The notes: generated from the letters alone by a model not told the origin. A stretch of 64,000 nucleotides of DNA from Arenicola marina (GCA_964019135.1 OZ025258.1:30994186-31058185); one strand, 5' to 3'; shown: positions 23,141-35,370, counted from the stretch's first letter. Translations and numbers: made by a program.

Positions 23141-23390
23141 GTGAGGAAGGGTCTCAGAGAGGAGTCCTCATTGTGGAAGCGACTAGTGATCGTGAGTAAG
23201 GGTCTCAGAGAGGAGTTCTCATTGTGGAAGCGACTAGTGATCGTGAGTTAGGGTCTCAGAGAGGAGTTCTCATTGTAGAAGCGACTAGTGATCGTGAGTT
23301 AGGGTCTCAGAGAGGAGTCCTCATTGTGGAAGCGACTAGTGATCATGAGTAAGGGTCTCAGAAAGGAGTTCTCATCGCTGAAGCGGGATC
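23141..23390 (+). repeat. 51-bp tandem repeat, 5 copies, after the protease stop codon
   Basis: The unit begins GTGAGTAAGGGTCTCAGAGA and continues GGAGTTCTCATTGTGGAAGC GACTAGTGATC in two parts (51 bp). Starts fall at 23,141, 23,192, 23,243, 23,294 and 23,345; the last unit is diverged. It begins about 260 bases after the stop at 22,878. If the AATAAA at 23,532 is the poly(A) signal, the array lies in the 3' untranslated region. Confidence 0.9.
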
Positions 23391-23531
23391 TCCTACCTCG
23401 ACATGACAAACTGCGTTCATTGTTTTCGTTTTATATTATATGTATATAGCCACTCGGCATATAGACCGATTTACACTTTCCGTAGTATTGTCCGTGTATT
23501 TTTATATAATTTCGACTATGACTTTCGTTTT

Positions 23532-23537
23532 AATAAA
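23532..23537 (+). terminator. Possible poly(A) signal for the SRCR-protease gene
   Basis: AATAAA lies about 650 bases after the stop codon. Another AATAAA occurs near 23,827. Which one is used cannot be told from sequence alone. Confidence 0.3.
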
Positions 23538-23539
23538 TG

Positions 23540-25828
23540 TCAAACGTACACCCACAATATATGTGGATTACGAAATAATGCGTTATATAAGCGGATGACA
23601 CGACAACTGATTGATATCAGGAGGAAGGGCTGGATCCTTTTCATTGTATTAATTATACGCGCATCTATACTTGTTGCTTGTAATGTACTTTCGTCCTTTT
23701 TACCATTTCACGAATGCATGTGAATACGATAAATTCATAAGCCACTTCAGAAGTTTTATCTTCACTGTGTTTAAAATACGTCCTTGTGTATAATCAAAAC
23801 CTCACTTATATTGGGATGAAAAATCCAATAAAAAATCCTGTGACGTCATTTTCGGGTCGAACACGTAAATTATTTTGGTACTGTTTCTGAATTTTTCGAG
23901 AAAATGCGACCGTAATGATGACGGCTTGGCATTTTAATAAAGGAAGTCCAATAGGGAATTTTCCGCCAACCCTGGAACCGGAAGTAAGCGTTTTTTTGTC
24001 GAACAACGTCACAATGACGTCATGGATAAATCAGGAAGTTGTATCTATGGTGGCGCCACTGATTGTCAGGTTGTCGGGCAATTTGGGCTAAATAGCGCAT
24101 TTAACGGGCAGGAGATCAAAACGTGACGTCATGATGACGTTACATGATTCATTTTCCGGCAGCCAATGTAATGTTAGCTTAGCGCTTAAATTAACGTGAA
24201 GTTTGAAGTCAAAAGCGATCCTCTTGTTTCAATATTAATGGTACTATGTATTTTACTTTCTATTTAATTTGATGTCATTTGACGGTCACGACCATATTCA
24301 GGATTGCTACTATTTTGTTAAATTTACCTTGTGAACTCTAGTGAGTGTAGCTATAGCCAAAGTACTTGAAAATGAAGCAAGCCCAACTTTTCGTAGGAGT
24401 ACGTTAGTTAAGGCGTCATTTTGACGCTTACTTACCCACCTCGCCAAAAACGTTACGCACGGCATAAGTTGTCCCTGACGACGACGTGTAAGGTCAAGCA
24501 AGCCGGACGTCGCCGTACCGTACGATATCCGAGTAATAGCCTACGTAAGACATGTGACCGCATTACGTCATGCAAATAACCAATGTTCACTACGTCAACT
24601 CGTTGGATTGAGGAGCTAGGCGGTAAAGGATTAGTCCTGCTATGGCTTGACGAAATGGGCAATACATTAGTTCATCATCACAGAGACACAAAGGCCAAAG
24701 AGAAGAAGAAAGAACAAGGAGTGAAAGTTATGTATGGACTAATTAGTTTCTTCTATTGTTTCCCTGAAGATAAATGTGGGCTACCATTTGGCACAAAGAT
24801 TACAGCTCGTTTTCTGATTTTTGACGATTTTTTTTAAAAAAAAGGGCCGCAATCCGTATGTTGATAATGGGCCCAAATATGCCGTTGCCATGGAAACCAA
24901 ATGGAGAAGTGCAATCGCCTTTGTGATTTCTCGGAATACATGACACGACCCAGTGGAAGAATCGTGGCGAATTGGGTGCCAATCGATCTGGTCATTTTTG
25001 CCTAACGAGGCTATATAACTATTTATTTATTTATAACATGGGCTCAGCGGTCACCAGGTTGGGGCTTGTTGAATTGACGAAGAGTAACAGACCGATGCAC
25101 GAGCAAGCGACATTTCATAGAAGGTTTTCTTAACCAGAATAATTTGGTGCCGCTTGTCAGAACTATTTCCTCTCAGCGGATATGTCTTACCCGGTGATTA
25201 TGAGGTTCTTGATCAAAAAGTAAGTAGTTCAGAAGAGTCCTGAGGAAACCGCGGAAATTTTATTTAAATTTGTTAATTGACCACAGTAACTGATGATCAC
25301 ACTAACTAACAATACCTATATTATTCCTGCTTGTAAATAAAAGAAAGCCTTATACACAACTCATGGCAACGGCAACAGCAATGTTGTGACATCATTGGGG
25401 AATTTACAAATAACGCTCAGATGCAATGCTTCAACAAATAACCTTATAACTGAATTAAGTTAAATATACAATAGTTCGAGATATCTGCTTTACAGACCGC
25501 TCGACCGCACGGCTCCACCAGAGGATATACAACACGTCATATCCGGCCGATTGTCGCTGTGATCGAAATCTGCAATTGCTATGGAAACAAAACACAAATT
25601 AGTTTCAGACTCGCACAATTTCTCAAGAAAAGCCCGCCTAACCAATCGGCTCCTGACACTCAAAATCGTGACTACAAAATGAACGCGTTTCACGTACCCA
25701 AAGCAGGAATCAGGGCGACCCGCACTCGTTCAAATCGTATCCCCGAGTATTGTGACACTAGGGAGATTGAAGCATGAACATACTTGTTGAAAGGTGATAC
25801 AGCGTCGACTGGGTAGAGACACCTCCTG
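23540..25828. other. Intergenic stretch, no gene seen
   Basis: AT-rich DNA with several GTGACGTCA-like sites (near 23,840, 24,015 and 24,125) and short open frames without motifs. I see no exon, RNA gene or transposon ends that I can defend. Confidence 0.5.
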
Positions 25829-26043
25829 AGGGGCGCACCATTTCATATCGAGGTATCTATTTACTTCTGTAGACACCCACAGGGAAATTTTATAAGGCAT
25901 TTTTTTTTTATTATGAAAGCAAATAAATTTTTTTGTAGCATCTGAAAAGCAAACATTTTTTCCCCCCAAATAGTCACAACAAACTATTTTTTTCAAATAT
26001 TTTCTAGGCCCCCCCCCCCACTGATATGAAATGGTGCGCCCCT
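25829..26043. mobile_element. MITE of about 215 bp with 22-bp terminal inverted repeats
   Basis: The left end AGGGGCGCACCATTTCATAT is matched by the right end ATATGAAATGGTGCGCCCCT in inverted orientation, essentially without mismatch over about 20-22 bases. The interior is A/T-rich with a C run and has no coding frame. A clear target-site duplication is not visible. It is a non-autonomous DNA transposon, superfamily undetermined. Confidence 0.82.
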
Positions 26044-26241
26044 AAAGCAATAACTTCAATAGTCATGGCGATATCACGTTACGAGTGACCAGAACAGACC
26101 AATTGACGATTTGTTCTTCCTTATGGAAGAGAAATCTGACATGACGATGATCTGACATGTGAACTCGTCTGTTGCTCAATCCCACACACACGTTCATCCA
26201 CAGAGATTTGTGACATCTAGCGGCTCATGTTAAGTTGACAT

Positions 26242-26320
26242 CATGTTACACATATCACCATCAGCCGAAGCAGAACAGAACATGTTACACATATCACCAT
26301 CAGCCGAAGCAGAACAGAAC
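26242..26320 (+). repeat. Perfect 39-bp tandem duplication
   Basis: CATGTTACACATATCACCAT followed by CAGCCGAAGCAGAACAGAA occurs twice head to tail with no visible mismatch, indicating a recent duplication. Confidence 0.93.
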
Positions 26321-26689
26321 ATATATACGATAACCCTCTGTTTTATTGCAACACGTATCATATTTTGTGATAACTACCTTCCTACCTGGTCAAAAGGGAA
26401 AAAATAATGTAATATTGTATATTTAATATAGCAGATTGTCATTCAATACGTATTGTGAGTATATCACTTGCAATAACGTTGCAGCTAATTAGCAGCTAAC
26501 ACATTTTGCCTTCTACCCACACTGAGCCAAAACGGTCTCGTCATCGTGATTACTATTTGCCATGATGTTACACAAACACCACCTTCAGCAGAATATAGAA
26601 TGTTGACGTGTTATGCCACTTGTGCGGACATGGATTTATTTGAATGGTTAAACTGATCCAGATTTCATGGAAAAGTGACATGCGGATGG

Positions 26690-26920
26690 ATGCCCTAGAT
26701 CCAGGTGCAAGGGTTCAAAACCCTGGCCAGTTAGTCTCCAGCTCGGACCGCTTAATTACCACATAAAATAGTGTGGAAGATTCGCTCGCAATGGGCGATA
26801 AGACACCACTTTAGCTTTTATTTTGCTTTAGGTGATACCACAGTTGATTTGCTTGATGGTAGAGCGCAGGACCCGCTGGTTGGAAAGATTCCAGCAAGCG
26901 CCCAGTCTTACGTGGTATTC
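26690..26920 (+). repeat. Possible tRNA-related SINE remnants
   Basis: A B-box-like GGGTTCAAAACCC lies near 26,707, and an A-box-like TGGTAGAGCGC near 26,857 is followed by GGTTGGAAAGATTCCAGC. The first segment resembles 52,676-52,760 (GCAGGTGCAATGGTTCCAAA, then CCAGTTA). Neither forms a full tRNA cloverleaf. The family is not identified. Confidence 0.4.
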
Positions 26921-27019
26921 CGTTTATTTTTGTTCTGAAACTTTGGGACGTTATTCTTATTATTATAATCGGCTTATTACTTATCATCGTTTTGTGAGTA
27001 ATTAATAAATCAGACGACA

Positions 27020-27716
27020 AGCAGCGGAATATATCGTAACCCATCTGCTTGGCAAATTAATTGAGCAGTCAGGGTCGGATCTAGGGGGGGGGGTTAGGGG
27101 AGTTCCACCCCCCCCCCCTTGGGAACCAGAACACACAACATACATGCTACTATACATGTTAAAGTCCCAAGTCTTCAGAGAGCAACCTCTCCTTGGGAAA
27201 CTGAACATGCACTGTTAAAGTCAGGTTCTCCAAGCCCCCTCCGCCCAACCCCCCCCCCCCCTCCCGGTCGCAAGTTTTCAGAGAGCAGCACCCCCTTTGG
27301 GAACCTGAACATACACTGTTAAAGTCGGCTTCTCCGAGCACGCCCCCCCCCCCCCCCGCCGCGGTCGCAAGTTTTTCAGAGAGCAACACCCCCCTCCCCT
27401 TGGCAAATTCCTAGATCCGCCCCTGCCAGTGACTGGCGCAATGTGATATTATTTACGAGATGGCCCTGCTTCTGTATCCATGTTTCACTTCACTATTGCT
27501 GTGCCTTCGCATTGGAATTAGGAGATGATGTTCACAATATTGATGTTGGCATGCGTCGCTCTGGTGTTCGCTCGGCTCTGTGGGGTCTTCATCGACTTCC
27601 ACTTATGGCTCCATTGGGCGGCAAATGGGGCTGTCCTCGGGACTGACGGGGAATCCGTGGTGTCCGCGCTGTACCACGTGGCCACCGATTCTTGGCCGCT
27701 GCGTGAGTCCAACTGA
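27020..27716 (+). pseudogene. Unit 1 remnant of the CUB-like/CTLD gene: promoter trace and first coding segment
   Basis: From the ATG at 27,460 the sequence aligns with the start of the gene at 54,275: MALLLYPCFTSLLLCLRIG against MAPLLSSCFIFLLLGLRIR, then LCGVFIDFHLWLHWAANGAV and DGESVVSALYHVATDSWPL. A small length change after the signal peptide throws the start out of frame with the rest. Upstream, CAGCGGAATATAT near 27,025 matches 54,164. At about 27,708 similarity stops in the middle of the coding segment and the 36-bp minisatellite begins. This is a truncated relic of the host gene. Confidence 0.85.
27070..27425. mobile_element. MITE with CAGGGTCGGATCTAGG / CCTAGATCCGCCCCTG ends, inserted upstream of the relic gene
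   Basis: Inverted terminal repeats of 16 bases with one mismatch bound a 356-bp element. Its interior is made of two to three copies of a ~110-bp segment (TTGGGAACCTGAACATACAC, CTGTTAAAGTCGGCTTCTCC, GGTCGCAAGTTTTCAGAGAG). The same segment is present once in the element at 2,514-2,685. The insertion is absent from the matching place upstream of 54,275, so it postdates the segmental duplication. Confidence 0.75.
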
Positions 27717-30700
27717 GTTCAACTCCGGACCATATGATGGGAGGGGCGCGGGGTTCAACTCCGGACCATATGATGGGAGGGGCGCGGGGTTCAACTGAGG
27801 ACCATATGATGGGAGGGGCGCGGGGTTCAACTCCGGACCATATGATGGGAGGGGCGCGGGGTTCAATTCCGGACCATATGATGGGAGGGGCGCGGGGTTC
27901 AACTCCGGACCATATGATGGGAGGGGCGCGGGGTTCAACTGAGGACCATATGATGGGAGGGGCGCGGGGTTCAACTCCGGACCATATGATGGGAGGGGCG
28001 CGGGGTTCAATTCCGGACCATATGATGGGAGGGGCGCGGGGTTCAACTGAGGACCATATGATGGGAGGGGCGCGGTGTTCAACTCTGGACCATATGATGG
28101 GAGGGGCGAGCGGTTCAACTCTGGACCATATGATGGGAGGGGCGCGGGGTTCAACTCCGGACCATATGATGGGCGGGGCGCGGGGTTCAACTCTGGACCA
28201 TATGATGGGAGGGGCGCGGTGTTCAACTCTGAACCATATGATGGGAGGGGCGCGGGGTTCAACTCTGGACCACATGATGGGAGGGGCGCGGGGTTCAACT
28301 CCGGACCATATGATGGGAGGGGCGCGGGGTTTAACTCTGGACCACATGATGGGAGGGGCGCGGGGTTCAACTCCGGACCATATGATGGGAGGGGCGCGGG
28401 GTTTAACTCTGGACCATATGATGGGAGGAGCGCGGGGTTCAACTCTGGACCATATGATGGGAGGGGCGCGGGGTTCAACTCTGGACCACATGATGGGAGG
28501 GGCGCGGGGTTCAACTCCGGACCATATGATGGGAGGGTCGCGGGGTTTAACTCTGGACCACATGATGGGAGGGGCGCGGGGTTCAACTCCGGACCATATG
28601 ATGGCAGGGGCGCGGGGTTTAACTCTGAACCATATGATGGGAGGAGCGCGGGGTTCAACTCTGGACCATATGATGAGAGGGGCGCGGTGTTCAACTCTGG
28701 ACCATATGATGGGAGGAGGCGGGGTTCAACTCTGGACCATATGATGGGAGGGGCGCGGCGTTCAACTCTGGACTATATGATGGGAGGGGCGCGGAGTTCA
28801 ACTCTGGACCATATGATGGGAGGGGCGCGGGGTTAAACTCCGGACCATATGATGGGAGGGGCGCGGGGTTCAACTCTGGACCATATGATGGGGGGGGGGG
28901 GGGCAGGGTTCAACTCAGGACCATATGATGGGAGGGGCGCAGGGTTCAACTCTGGACCATATGATGGGAAGGGGACGGGGTTCAACTCTGGACTATATGA
29001 TGGGAGGGGCGCGGAGTTCAACTCTGGACCATATGAGGGGAGGGGCGCGGGGTTCAACTCCGGACCATATGATGGGAGGGGCGCGGGGTTCAACTCCGGA
29101 CCATATGATGGGAGGGGCGCGGGGTTCAACTCTGGACCATATGATGGGAGGGGCGCGGGGTTCAACTCTGGACCATATGATGGGGGGGGGGGCACAAGGT
29201 TCAACTTTGGACCATATGATGGGAGGGGCGCAGGGTTCAACTCTGGACCATATGATGGGAGGGGCGCGGAGTTCAACTCTGGACCATATGATGGGAGGGG
29301 CGCGGGGTTCAACCCCGGACCATATGATGGGAGGGGCGCGGGGTTCAACTCCGGACCATATGATGGGAGGGGCGCGGTGTTCAACTCCGAACCATATGAT
29401 GGGAGGGGCGCGGGGTTCAACTCTGGACCACATGATGGGAGGGGCGCGGGGTTCAACTCCGGACCATATGATGGGAGGGGCGCGGGGTTTAACTCTGGAC
29501 CACATGATGGGAGGGGCGCGGGGTTCAACTCCGGACCATATGATGGGAGGGGCGCGGGGTTTAACTCTGGACCATATGATGGGAGGAGCGCGGGGTTCAA
29601 CTCTGGACCATATGATGAGAGGGGCGCGGTGTTCAACTCTGGACCATATGATGGGAGGAGGCGGGGTTCAACTCTGGACCATATGATGGGAGGGGCGCGG
29701 CGTTCAACTCTGGACTATATGATGGGAGGGGCGCGGAGTTCAACTCTGGACCATATGATGGGAGGGGCGCGGGGTTAAACTCCGGACCATAGGATGGGAG
29801 GGGCGCGGGGTTCAACTCTGGACCATATGATGGGGGGGGGGGGGGGCGCAGGGTTCAACTCTGGACCATATGATGGGAGGGGCGCGGGGTTCAACTCTGG
29901 ACCATATGATGGGGGGGGGGGGCGCAGGGTTCAACTCTGGACCATATGATGGGAGGGGCGCAGGGTTCAACTCTGGACCATATGATGGGAAGGGGACGGG
30001 GTTCAACTCTGGACTATATGATGGGAGGGGCGCGGAGTTCAACTCTGGACCATATGATGGGAGGGGCGCGGGGTTCAACTCCGGACCATATGATGGGAGG
30101 GGCGCGGGGTTCAACTCCGGACCATATGATGGGAGGGGCGCGGGGTTCAACTCTGGACCATATGATGGGAGGGGCGCGGGGTTCAACTCTGGACCATATG
30201 ATGGGGGGGGGCGCAGGGTTCAACTCTGGACCATATGATGGGAGGGGCGCAGGGTTCAACTCTGGACCATATGATGGGAAGGGGACGGGGTTCAACTCTG
30301 GACTATATGATGGGAGGGGCGCGGAGTTCAACTCTGGACCATATGATGGGAGGGGCGCAGGGTTCAACTCTGGACCATATGATGGGAAGGGGACGGGGTT
30401 CAACTCTGGACTATATGATGGGAAGGGGACGGGGTTCAACTCTGGACTATATGATGAGAGGGGCGCGGTGTTCAACTCTGGACCATATGATGGGAGGAGG
30501 CGGGGTTCAACTCTGGACCATATGATGGGAGGGGCGCGGCGTTCAACTCTGGACTATATGGTGGGAGGGGCGCGGAGTTCAACTCTGGACCATATGATGG
30601 GAGGGGCGCGGGGTTAAACTCCGGACCATATGATGGGAGGGGCGCGGGGTTCAACTCTGGACCATATGATGGGGGAGGGGGCGCAGGGTTCAACTCTGGA

Positions 30701-33700
30701 CCATATGATGGGAGGGGCGCAGGGTTCAACTCTGGACCATATGATGGGAAGGGGACGGGGTTCAACTCTGGACTATATGATGGGAGGGGCGCGGTGTTCA
30801 ACTCTGGACCATATGATGGGAGGGGGCGGGGTTCAACTCTGGACCATATGATGGGAGGGGCGCGGGGTTCAACTCCGGACCATATGATGGGAGGGGCGCG
30901 GGGTTTAACTCTGGACCATATGATGAGAGGGGCGCGGTGTTCAACTCTGGACCATATGATGGGAGGAGGCGGGGTTCAACTCTGGACCATATAATGGGAG
31001 GGGCGCGGCGTTCAACTCTGGACCATATGATGAGAGGGGCGCGGTGTTCAACTCTGGACCATATGATGGGAGGAGGCGGGGTTCAACTCTGGACCATATA
31101 ATGGGAGGGGCGCGGCGTTCAACTCTGGACTATATGATGGGAGGGGCGCGGAGTTCAACTCTGGACCATATGATGGGAGGGGCGCGGGGTTCAACTCCGG
31201 ACCATATGATGGCAGGGGCGTGGGGTTCAACTCCGGACCATATGATGGGAGGGGGCGGGGTTCAACTCTGGACCATATGATGGGAGGGGCGCAGGGTTCA
31301 ACTCTGGACCATATGATGGGAGGGGCGCAGGGTTCAACTCCGGACCATATGATGGGAGGGGCGCGGTGTTCAACTCCGGACCATATGATGGGAGGGGCGC
31401 GGGGTTCAACTCTGTACCATATGATGGGGGGGGGGGCGCAGGGTTCAACTCTGGACCATATGATGGGAGGAGGCGGGGTTCAACTCTGGACCATATGATG
31501 GGAAGGGGACGGGGTTCAACTCTGGACTATATGATGGGAGGGGCGCGGAGTTCAACTCTGGACCATATGATGGGAGGGGCGCGGTGTTCAACTCCGGACC
31601 ATATGATGGGAGGGGCGCGGGGTTCAACTCCGGACCATATGATGAGAGGGGCGCGGTGTTCAACTCTGAACCATATGATGGGAGGGGCGCGGGGTTTAAC
31701 TCTGGACCACATGATGGGAGGGGCGTGGGGTTCAACTCCGGACCATATGATGGGAGGAGCGCGGGGTTCAACTCTGGACCATATGATGAGAGGGGCGCGG
31801 TGTTCAACTCTGGACCATATGATGGGAGGAGGCGGGGTTCAACTCTGGACCATATGATGGGAGGGGCGCGGCGTTCAACTCTGGACTATATGGTGGGAGG
31901 GGCGCGGAGTTCAACTCTGGACCATATGATGGGAGGGGCGCGGGGTTAAACTCCGGACCATATGATGGGAGGGGCGCGGGGTTCAACTCTGGACCATATG
32001 ATGGGGGGGGGGGGCGCAGGGTTCAACTCTGGACCATATGATGGGAGGGGCGCAGGGTTCAACTCTGGACCATATGATGGGAAGGGGACGGGGTTCAACT
32101 CTGGACTATATGATGGGAGGGGCGCGGTGTTCAACTCTGGACCATATGATGGGAGGGGGCGGGGTTCAACTCTGGACCATATGATGGGAGGGGCGCGGGG
32201 TTCAACTCCGGACCATATGATGGGAGGGGCGCGGGGTTTAACTCTGGACCATATGATGGGAGGAGCGCGGGGTTCAACTCTGGACCATATGATGAGAGGG
32301 GCGCGGTGTTCAACTCTGGACCATATGATGGGAGGAGGCGGGGTTCAACTCTGGACCATATAATGGGAGGGGCGCGGCGTTCAACTCTGGACTATATGAT
32401 GGGAGGGGCGCGGAGTTCAACTCTGGACCATATGATGGGACGGGCGCGGGGTTCAACTCCGGACCATATGATGGCAGGGGCGCGGGGTTCAACTCCGGAC
32501 CATATGATGGGAGGGGGCGGGGTTCAACTCTGGACCATATGATGGGAGGGGCGGAGGGTTCAACTCTGGACCATATGATGGGAGGGGCGCAGGGTTCAAC
32601 TCCGGACCATATGATGGGAGGGGCGCGGTGTTCAACTCCGGACCATATGATGGGAGGGGCGCGGGGTTCAACTCTGTACCATATGATGGGGGGGGGGGGC
32701 GCAGGGTTCAACTCTGGACCATATGATGGGAGGAGGCGGGGTTCAACTCTGGACCATATAATGGGAGGGGCGCGGCGTTCAACTCTGGACTATATGATGG
32801 GAGGGGCGCGGAGTTCAACTCTGGACCATATGATGGGAGGGGCGCGGGGTTCAACTCCGGACCATGTGATGGGAGGGGCGCGGGGTTCAACTCCGGACCA
32901 TATGATGGGAGGGGCGCGGTGTTCAACTCTGGACCATATGATGGGAGGAGGCGGGGTTCAACTCTGGACCATATAATGGGAGGGGCGCGGCGTTCAACTC
33001 TGGACTATATGATGGGAGGGGCGCGGAGTTCAACTCTGGACCATATGATGGGAGGGGCGCGGGGTTCAACTCCGGACCATATGATGGGAGGGGCGCGGGG
33101 TTCAACTCCGGACCATATGATGGGAGGGGCGCGGTGTTCAACTCTGAACCATATGATGGGAGGGGCGCGGGGTTCAACTCTGGACCACATGATGGGAGGG
33201 GCGCGGGGTTCAACTCCGGACCATATGATGGGAGGGGCGCGGGGTTTAACTCTGGACCACATGATGGGAGGGGCGCGGGGTTCAACTCCGGACCATATGA
33301 TGGGAGGAGCGCGGGGTTCAACTCTGGACCATATGATGAGAGGGGCGCGGTGTTCAACTCTGGACCATATGATGGGAGGAGGCGGGATTCAACTCTGGAC
33401 CATATGATGGGAGGGGCGCGGCGTTCAACTCTGGACTATATGGTGGGAGGGGCGCGGAGTTCAACTCTGGACCATATGATGGGAGGGGCGCGGGGTTAAA
33501 CTCCGGACCATATGAGCGGAGGGGCGCGGGGTTCAACTCTGGACCATATGATGGGGGGGGGGCGCAGGGTTCAACTCTGGACCATATGATGGGAGGGGCG
33601 CAGGGTTCAACTCTGGACCATATGATGGGAAGGGGACGGGGTTCAACTCTGGACTATATGATGGGAGGGGCGCGGAGTTCAACTCTGGACCATATGATGG

Positions 33701-34785
33701 GAGGCGCGGGGTTCAACTCCGGACCATCTGATGGGAGGGGCGCGGGGTTCAACTCCGGACCATATGATGGGAGGGGCGCGGGGTTCAACTCTGGACCATA
33801 TGATGGGGGGGGGGCGCAGGGTTCAACTCTGGACCATATGATGGGAGGGGCGCAGGGTTCAACTCTGGACCATATGATGGGAGGAGCGCGGGGTTCAACT
33901 CTGGACCATATGATGAGAGGGGCGCGGTGTTCAACTCTGGACCATATGATGGGAGGGGGCGGGGTTCAACTCTGGACCATATGATGGGAGGGGCGCGGGG
34001 TTCAACTCCGGACCATATGATGGGAGGGGCGCGGGGTTTAACTCTGGACCATATGATGGGAGGAGCGCGGGGTTCAACTCTGGACCATATGATGAGAGGG
34101 GCGCGGTGTTCAACTCTGGACCATATGATGGGAGGAGGCGGGGTTCAACTCTGGACCATATAATGGGAGGGGCGCGGCGTTCAACTCTGGACTATATGGT
34201 GGGAGGGGCGCGGAGTTCAACTCTGGACCATATGATGGGAGGGGCGCGGGGTTCAACTCCGGACCATATGATGGCAGGGGCGCGGGGTTCAACTCCGGAC
34301 CATATGATGGGAGGGGCGCGGGGTTCAACTCTGGACCATATGATGGGAGGGGCGCAGGGTTCAACTCTGGACCATATGATGGGAGGGGCGCGGGGTTCAA
34401 CTCCGGACCATATGATGGGAGGGGCGCGGTGTTCAACTCCGGACCATATGATGGGAGGGGCGCGGGGTTCAACTCTGTACCATATGATGGGGGGGGGGCG
34501 CAGGGTTCAACTCTGGACCATATGATGGGAGGGGCGCAGGGTTCAACTCTGGACCATAAGATGGGAGGGGCGCGGGGTTCAACTCCGGACCATATGATGG
34601 GAGGGGCGCGGGGTTCAACTCTGGACCATATGATGGGAGGGGCGCGGGGTTCAACTCTGGACCGTATGATGATAGGGGCGCGGGGTTCAACTCTGGACCA
34701 TAAAATGGTAGGGTCGCGGGGTTCAACTCCGGACTATATGATGGGAGGGCCGCGGGGTTCAACTCTGGACCGTATGATGCTGTTT
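27717..34785 (+). repeat. Giant 36-bp GC-rich minisatellite, about 196 units (7.07 kb)
   Basis: The consensus unit is TTCAACTCTGGACCATATGA followed by TGGGAGGGGCGCGGGG (36 bp). Variation sits at a few positions: CTCC or CTCT, GGG, GTG, GAG or GCG before TTC, TATATG or CACATG, TGAGAGG, and poly-G runs of 7 to 14. Shortened units reading GGGAGGAGGCGGGG recur about 12 times at the head of larger repeated blocks, showing higher-order structure. Because 36 is a multiple of three and most units lack stops, frames on both strands stay open for hundreds of codons (12-residue repeats such as GFNSGPYDGRGA or PAPLPSYGPELN). I do not call these genes. Units decay towards the right end (34,560-34,785). 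Confidence 0.97.
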
Positions 34786-35090
34786 TGTTGTTGTTGCTGC
34801 AACCGAAGTGCTAAGCAATAGCAGCTGCCAGTCGTTTTACCCGACATCGTTTTGACAGCGGGCATCCAACTCCATCCGCTTGGCGGCGCTGTGGTCGCGT
34901 GATAACCATTGGGCCCGCTGAGTGTGGCGTCTTATCATAGTAAAGTCTTTGCTACAATGGCTGTCAATGGTGTGGGCGCCAGTCCTCATTCTATTCCGCA
35001 CTCGTTATTCCGTATATAGCAGATCAGCGCTATTCTTCGTCATTACGTATTGATTGGTATGAGAGTGGTCCCCCATCCCTGCCATAGAAA
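34786..35090. other. Unique DNA after the minisatellite, no gene seen
   Basis: The stretch starts with a TTGTTGTTGTTGCTGC run and shows no coding exon. No clear counterpart is visible near copy B. Confidence 0.5.
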
Positions 35091-35094
35091 CACC

Positions 35095-35370
35095 CTGACA
35101 ACAAACAACAAACAACGTCAGGACCCTTTCAGGACGGTGATACAATAGGAGAGTGGTCAACTTTTAGCGACATACGCGGAAAAATCTGTTGTTGGTAGCG
35201 GAATACGCATGGACACTAAGTAGACGCAATAAGTTGTTTATAAAAACATTCTATAATGCATCCATAAAGATCGGGCCAATTAAGGGACTATGTGCCGCGT
35301 TACTTTGAGGTCGCCCCAATGGCTCTACCACAGTCAATCATAGTGTGACAGACTTGGTGATCAATAGGAC
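35095..35370 (+). promoter_or_regulatory. Distal upstream region of gene 2 copy A, homologous to 60,905-61,150
   Basis: Shared blocks include AAATCTGTTGTTGGTAG, ATAATGCATCCAT, GTGCCGCGTTACTTTG and GTG.CAGACTTG.TGATCAATA. In copy B this block continues directly into the proximal promoter. In copy A it is interrupted at about 35,370, and the next matching base is near 39,785. Function is inferred only from conservation between the copies. Confidence 0.6.

Noticed and set aside
27603-28694. 363-codon minus-strand frame and similar long frames in the minisatellite as repeat-protein genes
   Set aside because: They are open only because the unit is 12 codons without stops. Frames are open on both strands, switch at units of odd length, and have no upstream exon, signal or splice context.
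27717-34785. CRISPR-like array (36-bp repeat unit)
   Set aside because: Units follow each other with no unique spacers, and the context is eukaryotic. It is a plain tandem minisatellite.
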